DNA of 6,209 nt. Source: Luminiphilus sp. Its GTDB lineage: Bacteria > Pseudomonadota > Gammaproteobacteria > Pseudomonadales > Halieaceae. Location of the stretch: NCBI GenBank assembly GCA_022425845.1, contig JAKMEU010000225.1, forward strand, positions 1 to 6,209, read 5' to 3'. Within the stretch, counting starts at the first letter, position 1; each line of letters starts with the position of its first letter. Position numbers and translations under genes: made by a program. Of this stretch, positions 1 through 4,853 are shown piece after piece. The notes beneath the pieces were generated by a model, which had not been told where the DNA came from, made no database searches, and saw only the letters and a list, made by a program, of their open reading frames with translations.

Positions 1-512
1 AACATGGGGTGAGCGACGGGGTAGAGCAGGCGGGCAAGAAGTTCCCGTTCATAGGTGAGGATATCGCAATCGTGCAACGCCACTGCCTCTACCCTCGCCG
101 TGGCGAGGACATAGCCCATGCAGTACCAGACGTTTCTGCCCTTGCCCAACTCCTTTGGCGCCAGCCCCGCCTCAGCCAGACGTGCATCCAGGGCGCGCAG
201 CCGGGGCCCGTCGTGCCAAAGTACGCGATGGTGTTGCGGCAGCTCCGAGAAGAAAGACAGCGCGTGACGGTACTCGTTGGCATTGGCCCGATCCAAACCA
301 ACCACAATCTGGGATAAATAGGGGACGCCCCGCAGCTCGCTCACTATTCGGGGCAGGGCCGGTGTGTCGATCTCAGAGTAAAGCGACGGGAGAATCAGCC
401 CGAGCGGCCGACGCTTGGCATGCCGAACAATTTCCTGCTCCAGACTTTCCGTAGTCCGTTCACCCAGATTGTGCAGTGTGGTAATGGTGCCGTTCTGATA
501 GAAATCCGCCAT
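1..512 (-). CDS. gpgS: Glucosyl-3-phosphoglycerate synthase-like glycosyltransferase, C-terminus cut off by the window edge
   Basis: Seen: an open frame of 170 complete codons runs from ATG at 512 off the left edge with no stop. The start follows a purine-rich ribosome binding tract (AGAGAGGGAGG, 515-525). The product begins MADFYQNGTITTLHNL. Near residues 146-151 it has LHDCDI, whose D148-x-D150 is the metal/nucleotide-sugar motif of GT-A glycosyltransferases, followed by TYERELLARLLYPV. Known: enzymes of this type transfer glucose from an NDP-glucose to 3-phosphoglycerate in the cytoplasm, the first step of glucosylglycerate synthesis. Inference: the assignment as GpgS rests on the remembered look of the N-terminus and DxD region and on the adjacent matching phosphatase. 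A mannosyl-3-phosphoglycerate synthase or another phosphoglycerate glycosyltransferase is the main alternative. The first 17 codons overlap the end of the upstream phosphatase gene. More than half of a normal-length protein (about 400 residues) is probably missing. Confidence 0.75.
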   Translation of the reverse strand, partial: MADFYQNGTITTLHNLGERTTESLEQEIVRHAKRRPLGLILPSLYSEIDTPALPRIVSELRGVPYLSQIVVGLDRANANEYRHALSFFSELPQHHRVLWHDGPRLRALDARLAEAGLAPKELGKGRNVWYCMGYVLATARVEAVALHDCDILTYERELLARLLYPVAHPM

Positions 513-1341
513 AGCCTCCCTCTCTGTCAAGCTGTTCAATAATGACCTGCATTCCCTCGACCCATCCTGCGGGACCCATAGCGTCACTCAGATAGGTATT
601 GTTTGCCCGCTCTGGACGTGGGGGCTCATGAGCCGGTGACCGAACTACAAGAGCATGGTCTGCGGCCTCCAGCAGCACGAGGTCGTTATCGGCATCCCCC
701 GCCGCAACGCTAATGGCACCGGGGTACATTTGTTCCGTGATGAGGGCGTGCAACCAGGCCATACCTTCGCCTTTGCCGCCGCCAGCCAGCACGTGCAGGA
801 AACGCCCTCCCTGGACCACTGTCATACCCAGTTGAGACACCGCTTCCGTGAACCCCTCACGATCGGAAGCGGACCCCAGCCACAACAGCGTTTCGCTGTG
901 GTGTCTGGCTCGGGCAGCGCGGGCCTGGACTTCGTTCAACCCGGTTACCGCACAGACCTGTCGCAGGGACATATCGCACAGTGAATGAAACCGGTTGGCC
1001 CACTCGCCACTGAGGCCCGCAAGCGCGCCGCTGATATAACCCCGGGACTTGCCCAATACGTGGCACCAATAGCCCCGATCCGAACCGGTGACCGGCGGGC
1101 GAGCGAGGCCCCAATTTTCAGGTATCCAGACTGCTGTTCCATTTTCAACTATGAAAGGTCCCGGGATCCCAAGGTCCTCACAGATAGGTAGCATCTCCGC
1201 ACGGGTCTTGCTGGTGCAGGGGATCACCGGCACACCACGAGCCATCAGTCCCTGTAACAGGTCCCGCGCAGGTCCCGGATCGTAGGTATCGTGATCCAGC
1301 AACGTGCCATCGACGTCGGTGTAGATAACCGGCATTGTCAT
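460..1341 (-). CDS. gpgP: Glucosyl/mannosyl-3-phosphoglycerate phosphatase, HAD-IIB family
   Basis: The 293-residue product carries all HAD motifs. Motif I is DVDGTLL with D9 and D11 (nucleophile and acid/base). Motif II lies in CTSKTRAEM around T43/S44, followed by FIVENGTAVWIP. Motif III is K190 in GGGKGEGMAWL. Motif IV is GDADNDLVLLEAADHA with D216 and D220 for Mg2+. The SKTRAE and ENG signatures are typical of the mannosyl-3-phosphoglycerate phosphatase family, whose members release glucosylglycerate or mannosylglycerate from the 3-phosphate. Pairing with a GpgS-like gene favours glucosylglycerate. Start: ATG at 1341 has AGGGG seven bases upstream and overlaps the preceding small ORF's stop as ATGA. 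A TTG eight codons earlier and an ATG two codons later are possible but less well placed. The last 17 codons and the stop overlap the gpgS start. The tail after about residue 275 is Gly/His-rich and probably outside the HAD core. Sugar specificity is uncertain. Confidence 0.85.
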   Translation of the reverse strand: MTMPVIYTDVDGTLLDHDTYDPGPARDLLQGLMARGVPVIPCTSKTRAEMLPICEDLGIPGPFIVENGTAVWIPENWGLARPPVTGSDRGYWCHVLGKSRGYISGALAGLSGEWANRFHSLCDMSLRQVCAVTGLNEVQARAARARHHSETLLWLGSASDREGFTEAVSQLGMTVVQGGRFLHVLAGGGKGEGMAWLHALITEQMYPGAISVAAGDADNDLVLLEAADHALVVRSPAHEPPRPERANNTYLSDAMGPAGWVEGMQVIIEQLDREGGYGGFLSERHHYHTAQSG

Positions 1342-1484
1342 GCCGCGACCCCTACACCCTCGCAATTCGCACCAGAATAGTGCAGAAAACCGATGCTGGT
1401 GCGCCGGAGACCGTGGTCAGGTTCCTTGTTCATGTGTGGCACTCCCTGCCGTTGATTGAGCTTCCCGCCCTTTAAATTCGCCAT
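1338..1484 (-). CDS. Small 48-residue ORF coupled to the phosphatase gene; possible leader or glycosyltransferase remnant
   Basis: Seen: ATG at 1484 is preceded by a near-ideal ribosome binding site (GGAGG at 1491-1495, six-base spacer). The frame is 48 codons and its TGA overlaps the phosphatase ATG as ATGA (1338-1341), which is typical of translational coupling. A second in-frame ATG at 1433 also has a GGGAG eight bases upstream and would give a 31-residue peptide. No signal peptide, membrane segment or repeat is visible. Residues 30-37 read SIGFLHYS, which resembles the first beta strand of GT4 glycosyltransferases (IGFLHYSAPP-like N-termini, from memory), but the reading frame ends 11 residues later. 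Inference: it may be an in-frame deletion remnant of a GT4 gene that once preceded gpgP, or simply a leader that delivers ribosomes to gpgP. Translation is likely from the signals; a functional peptide is unproven. Confidence 0.45.
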   Translation of the reverse strand: MANLKGGKLNQRQGVPHMNKEPDHGLRRTSIGFLHYSGANCEGVGVAA

Positions 1485-1642
1485 ACTGGACCTCCCCCAT
1501 AAGGCCACAAATACCGCGTTGGCACTTCTATCCCGTGAACACTGCAAATAGCGTGCCGCTCCCGGGAAAGCGGGACAAAGTGAGCCCGCCCCAGCAACCA
1601 GAGCAGGACAAAAACTAAACAAAGTGAAGGGCGATCGGTGCT
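1485..1642 (-). other. Intergenic region between the oxygenase gene and the gpgP leader ORF
   Basis: This is the only sizeable gap before the gpgP-gpgS pair, so a promoter for that pair and a terminator for the upstream operon would be expected here. The only ribosome binding site seen is GGAGG at 1491-1495. A GC-rich 5-bp inverted repeat (1570-1574 with 1585-1589, 10-nt loop) is followed on the minus strand by only three T residues, so it is a weak terminator candidate at best. I found no -35/-10 pair with good spacing, and no tRNA or recognised riboswitch. The two gene groups may be one transcript or two; the sequence does not decide. Confidence 0.5.
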
Positions 1643-2647
1643 TTAGTGTTGCAACCCGGCGGCCAGGCCCGCCAGTACCGCGCGCCGCCCGGCAAAAGGA
1701 CGACGCCCATGCATGACCCTGAGGTTATCCAGCAGCAGGACATCCCCGGGTTGCCAGGCATGGTCATAAACCTGCTCGTAGGCGATGGAAACCAGGGCCT
1801 CAAGCGCGGACTCGGGCATGGTGCTGCCGTCACCAAACGCCAGCGCATTTCGGGCGCTGTTGCGACGGTCCTGCCAGCCCGCGAAAGCCGCCACCAACTG
1901 GTTGAAGAACACCTCTTGTCCGTTGGCGGTTTTTCGGATGGCCGGCAGGCACGGCGTCGTGACCCGCAGGTCATCGCCCTCCTGCCACTGCCAGCGGTAG
2001 CCCAGATATCCTAACTTGGCTTCCGCGGCGTCACGACAGGCCACCGCCAGGGTATCTCGCCAGCTTCGCCCCTGCCCTGACCCAGAATCCGCCTCGGCTG
2101 GCATGGTGTGGGTGTAGGTCACACCCAAACGACGGCACTGCGCGATGAAGTCTGGCAATCGCTGCTCTAGCGCCTTCAGCAACTGATCTGATCGGCACAG
2201 TGGTGTCGCGCCACCGCGGGTTGCGGCCTGCTCGCAGTAGAAAAAAAGGTAGTGGGGAAACCGGGGGGTCTGCGCCATTTCGTGGTGCAGGTAAATCTCC
2301 AGCTCCGGGGGTGCTTCATTGGCCGTGAAAACCCGATCGCTGCGGTTTTTCCGAACCGCGTTGGACAGGGACTCATCGTAGGTAAAAGCGTCCAGGGCAA
2401 AGGACTCAATAAATTGATGGAAGCCCAGGTCACCCCCATCCGGAAAACCCCTGAACAAAATCGCGCCGCAATGCTCGAGCAAAGCCAACAGCTGCCCTAC
2501 GTTGGCTTTAACCAGATCCTCCAGTGGCCGCTGGCTCTCTGGCAGTAAGACCACCGGGAACGTCCCGCTACCCGTGTCGGGAGTCGAACCCCGGGCGAAG
2601 GGTAAGGGTTCGCAGAGGCCCCTGATCGCGTCGTCAGGATTAGTCAT
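1643..2647 (-). CDS. TauD/TfdA-family Fe(II)/2-oxoglutarate oxygenase, clavaminate synthase-like
   Basis: The 334-residue product has the layout of the TauD/TfdA superfamily. LFRGF lies at about residues 64-68, FTANEAPPELEIYLHHEMAQ at about 107-126, FFYCEQAATRGGATPL at about 135-150, FFNQL at about 247-251 and LLLDNLRVMHGRR at about 304-316. The expected iron ligands are H121 and E123 (an H-x-E, as in clavaminate synthase) plus the distal H313. R321 or R322 is the likely 2-oxoglutarate carboxylate ligand. The overall pattern is closest, from memory, to the clavaminate synthase-like proteins typified by Arabidopsis At3g21360, whose substrate is not known to me. It should be a soluble hydroxylase or desaturase using O2. 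Start: ATG at 2647 gives an 8-nt overlap (ATGACTAA) with the aldo-keto reductase stop. No good ribosome binding site precedes it, which fits coupling. An upstream in-frame ATG at 2698 would only add shifted-frame reductase sequence. Family call strong, substrate unknown. Confidence 0.88.
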   Translation of the reverse strand: MTNPDDAIRGLCEPLPFARGSTPDTGSGTFPVVLLPESQRPLEDLVKANVGQLLALLEHCGAILFRGFPDGGDLGFHQFIESFALDAFTYDESLSNAVRKNRSDRVFTANEAPPELEIYLHHEMAQTPRFPHYLFFYCEQAATRGGATPLCRSDQLLKALEQRLPDFIAQCRRLGVTYTHTMPAEADSGSGQGRSWRDTLAVACRDAAEAKLGYLGYRWQWQEGDDLRVTTPCLPAIRKTANGQEVFFNQLVAAFAGWQDRRNSARNALAFGDGSTMPESALEALVSIAYEQVYDHAWQPGDVLLLDNLRVMHGRRPFAGRRAVLAGLAAGLQH

Positions 2648-3623
2648 AGATGGGATAAAAACAGCCAAAAGCCTGTTCACAAAACAGACCCGGATCATTA
2701 AAGCGCCGGTTGCGGTTCAGCCCACTGATAGCCTTGACCTCCGCATCGCTCAGAGACCAGCTGAACAGGTCGATATTTTCACGCAGCCGTTCGGGCCGGC
2801 TCGTTTTTGGAATAATGGCTGTACCCCGCTGTAATCCCCAGCGCAGAAGAACTTGGGCTGCTGTGCGTCCGAGACGCTCCGCTGCGGCGAGTACCTCGGG
2901 CGCCTCAAGCAGCGATTCGTTCCCGTCGGCCATGCCCAGTTCCAGATAAGAGAGAGACCCCAACGGCGAAAAAGCCGTCACGGCCATGCCATAGGAATGT
3001 GCCAGACGGAGTAGCCGATCCTGAGTCAGGTGGGGATGGGATTCAACCTGCAGCATCGCGGGCTTGATCTGTGCCGAGGCCATCAGGTCATGCAGCAGCC
3101 CGCTATTAAAATTGCAGACACCGATCTCACGAACCAGGCCCGCCCGGACGAGCTCTTCCATAGCACCCCAGGTGTCTGCGAGGGGCACGGTATCGGGCTC
3201 CATGCGGGGTGAATCCGCCAGCGGATCGTAGATCCACTCCGGCGGATAGCGATCATCAAAATCGACGTACTTGAGTGCGATTGGAAAATGCACCAGAAAC
3301 TGGTCCAGGTAATCCAGACCCAGGTCGCTGAGGCTGCGCTCGCAAGCCCTGCGAACATGTTCGGGTCGATGGTAGGTGTTCCACAGTTTGGAGGTCACCC
3401 AAAGCTGATCCCGAGCCAAGGCCCCGCCGGCGAAAATCGATCTGAGACCCTCGCCCACTGCGGCCTCATTACCGTAGTCGGCAGCGCAATCGATATGGCG
3501 GTAACCCGCCGCCACCGCCTCTGACAAAGTCGATGCCACCTCGGATTCGGGCACTTTCCATAACCCCAGACCCACTGCCGGCATGTGAGTCGCCCCCACC
3601 TTGACCGTATGCTGCTGTTCCAT
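2640..3623 (-). CDS. Aldo-keto reductase, xylose/aldose reductase-like
   Basis: The 327-residue (beta/alpha)8-barrel protein has the full AKR catalytic tetrad: D45 and Y50 in HIDCAADYGNE, K79 in TSKLW, and H112 in FLVHFP. Cofactor-binding features are IPKTSRPERLRENID near 271-285 and GVCNFNSGLL near 168-177. IPKTSRPERLREN is the usual NADPH 2'-phosphate loop. The insert FDDRYPPEWIYDP at 122-134 and the C-terminal RRFNDPG...FYPIYD resemble D-xylose reductases and eukaryote-type aldose reductases more than common bacterial 2,5-diketogluconate reductases. Expected reaction: NAD(P)H-dependent interconversion of an aldose or carbonyl compound and its alcohol, in the cytoplasm. Start: ATG at 3623 has GGAGG with a six-base spacer (3630-3634). 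A perfect palindrome touches the ribosome binding site on its 5' side. Lies between a Gfo/Idh/MocA dehydrogenase and a 2OG oxygenase, suggesting consecutive redox steps on one substrate. Substrate is not determined. Confidence 0.92.
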   Translation of the reverse strand: MEQQHTVKVGATHMPAVGLGLWKVPESEVASTLSEAVAAGYRHIDCAADYGNEAAVGEGLRSIFAGGALARDQLWVTSKLWNTYHRPEHVRRACERSLSDLGLDYLDQFLVHFPIALKYVDFDDRYPPEWIYDPLADSPRMEPDTVPLADTWGAMEELVRAGLVREIGVCNFNSGLLHDLMASAQIKPAMLQVESHPHLTQDRLLRLAHSYGMAVTAFSPLGSLSYLELGMADGNESLLEAPEVLAAAERLGRTAAQVLLRWGLQRGTAIIPKTSRPERLRENIDLFSWSLSDAEVKAISGLNRNRRFNDPGLFCEQAFGCFYPIYD

Positions 3624-3629
3624 CTGCTA

Positions 3630-3634
3630 CCTCC
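3630..3634 (-). promoter_or_regulatory. Ribosome binding site of the aldo-keto reductase gene
   Basis: GGAGG lies six bases before the ATG at 3623, a near-optimal Shine-Dalgarno that fixes the start. The 16-bp palindrome at 3635-3650 is directly adjacent, so folding or protein binding there could affect ribosome access. Confidence 0.8.
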
Positions 3635-3650
3635 GAGTGACCGGTCACTC
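3635..3650. promoter_or_regulatory. Perfect 16-bp palindrome GAGTGACCGGTCACTC, possible operator or RNA hairpin
   Basis: The sequence is its own reverse complement over all 16 bases and sits in the 39-nt gap between the Gfo/Idh/MocA stop and the aldo-keto reductase ribosome binding site. Its GTGACCGGTCAC core has the form of a TetR-family type operator, a resemblance in style only. As RNA it would need some central bases unpaired to form a hairpin. It has no T-run after it, so it is not a classical terminator. A weak upstream promoter candidate on the minus strand (TTTCCA at 3722-3727 and TATAGA at 3700-3705, 16-base spacer) could make it a site controlling an internal promoter. No regulator gene is visible in the window. 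Confidence 0.45.
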
Positions 3651-3656
3651 AGCTGG

Positions 3657-3671
3657 CTGCCCTCAGGGCAG
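3657..3671. repeat. Inverted repeat spanning the stop codon of the Gfo/Idh/MocA gene
   Basis: CTGCCC and GGGCAG form a 6-bp GC-rich stem around a 3-nt loop that on the minus strand is the TGA stop codon (3663-3665). It precedes the palindrome at 3635-3650 in the transcript, giving two possible hairpins in a row between two operon genes. Without a following U-run it is more likely an RNA processing, stabilising or coupling element, or chance, than a terminator. Confidence 0.35.
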
Positions 3672-4853
3672 TGCCACCTGTTGCCGGGCACAGAACTCAT
3701 CTATAAAAACCACTTCGCCCGTGGAAAGCGACTGCTGCGCAGCAGCAGCGACAATCAGTGACCACAACCCCTGACTGGGTGTTGCGGCATCCACCACAGC
3801 GCCTTCCAATTGTTCGACAAATGCAAGATGTTCAAAAAACGTTGATCCCGAGTGGCCACTGGTCTCAATGGCCTGTGGGTAGGTTACCTCACAGCCACGA
3901 TACGCGGGATGATCTGCTACCTCTATCTTGATGTGAGCTGAAGACCGTATACCCTGACGGAAGCTGGCATGCTCACTGGCAACGACCCGTCCCTCGGCAC
4001 CCGTCACTACCAACTCCTCGTACAGCTCCTGACTGAACATATTCAGCGTGAAGTTAGCCAGCGTGCCGTCATCGTAAGTGACACATACGAAGGCGTGATC
4101 GTCGATGTCCGACTGCTCTCCCCCACGCTCAAAATCAAGGAAGTTCACGGCACGCCCCCCCTGCGCATAAACCTTAACCGGACTGGCCGCTGCCATCAGA
4201 TTGATGAGATCAAAATAGTGGCAACACTTCTCCACAAGGGTGCCCCCCGAGAATCGGTTGAACTTGTTCCACTGATCGACCTTATCGAGAAACGGGGGCC
4301 GATATTCCGACATGGCCACGGTGCGGACCGAGCCCAGCACGTGGTCATTCTGGATGGCATGAAAGGCCTCTACGTACTGGGCCTTGAAGCGGTATTGCAT
4401 GCCCAGCTGGATAAGGCCTGGGTAATCACTGGCGACATCCACCATCCGTCGGGCGTCCGCCAGGGACGTTGCCATGGGTTTCTCCAACAACATGGGTTTG
4501 CCCGTGACGACCAGTCTTTCAAACACCGACCAATGGCTGAAATTCGGTGTGCAAATCAGGAAGGCATCGACACTGTCATCAGCGCAAAGTGCGTCCAGCG
4601 AGTCATAGACGTTGAGCTTGCGGTCTGAATAAGCCGCAAAATCACGCAATGCCCTGTGGATGCTTTCGGCGTTACTGTCATAGATGCCGCAGACACGCGC
4701 CCGGCCCAGCAGCGAGGCGACACGAAGATGTTCCCTGCCCATCATCCCGACGCCGACAATGGCGAGGCCAGGACCCGAACGACCATCGCCCCTGGCTTGC
4801 CATGCCTGAGCCGCCAGCTGTGCCGATGGCGTTGAATAAAAACGTGGCTTCAC
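3663..4853 (-). CDS. Gfo/Idh/MocA-family NAD(P)-dependent oxidoreductase
   Basis: The 396-residue product has an N-terminal Rossmann fold with IVGVGMMGREH (G34, G36, G39 forming GxGxxG), the family's LLEKPMAT (E124-K125-P126, with the catalytic lysine) and CCHYFDLINLM with H212 and D215 in the H-x-x-D arrangement usual for the active site. The C-terminal half is the alpha/beta substrate domain. Such enzymes oxidise or reduce hydroxyl groups of sugars, inositols, amino sugars or glycosides in the cytoplasm. Start: GTG at 4853 overlaps the symporter stop as GTGA, the classic coupled arrangement. In-frame TTG 4907 and GTG 4904 lie within the symporter gene and would add sequence lacking family features. 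Roughly 28 residues precede the first beta strand, slightly more than typical. Location after a sodium symporter suggests it acts on the imported solute, but the substrate is not recognisable. Confidence 0.92.
   Translation of the reverse strand: MKPRFYSTPSAQLAAQAWQARGDGRSGPGLAIVGVGMMGREHLRVASLLGRARVCGIYDSNAESIHRALRDFAAYSDRKLNVYDSLDALCADDSVDAFLICTPNFSHWSVFERLVVTGKPMLLEKPMATSLADARRMVDVASDYPGLIQLGMQYRFKAQYVEAFHAIQNDHVLGSVRTVAMSEYRPPFLDKVDQWNKFNRFSGGTLVEKCCHYFDLINLMAAASPVKVYAQGGRAVNFLDFERGGEQSDIDDHAFVCVTYDDGTLANFTLNMFSQELYEELVVTGAEGRVVASEHASFRQGIRSSAHIKIEVADHPAYRGCEVTYPQAIETSGHSGSTFFEHLAFVEQLEGAVVDAATPSQGLWSLIVAAAAQQSLSTGEVVFIDEFCARQQVALP

Noticed and set aside
1342..1365. TTG start extending GpgP by eight residues
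   Set aside because: The ATG at 1341 has AGGGG at a suitable distance and puts the DVDGT motif close to the N-terminus as usual for HAD-IIB proteins.
1561..1590. GC-rich inverted repeats as a terminator of the upstream operon
   Set aside because: Stem of only 5 bp, 10-nt loop and three T residues afterwards; too weak to call a Rho-independent terminator.
1338..1622. A 94-codon version of the small ORF starting far upstream
   Set aside because: The upstream part has no good ribosome binding site, while the internal ATG at 1484 has GGAGG at ideal spacing. The first half looks like translated intergenic DNA.
2648..2698. Upstream ATG extending the 2OG oxygenase by 17 residues
   Set aside because: The extension lies inside the aldo-keto reductase gene and adds no family features; the ATG at 2647 gives a normal 8-nt coupled overlap.
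3969..4628. A 219-codon open frame on the plus strand
   Set aside because: It is antisense to the well-supported Gfo/Idh/MocA gene, has no family motifs and no clear ribosome binding site. Long antisense frames are common opposite GC-rich coding sequence.
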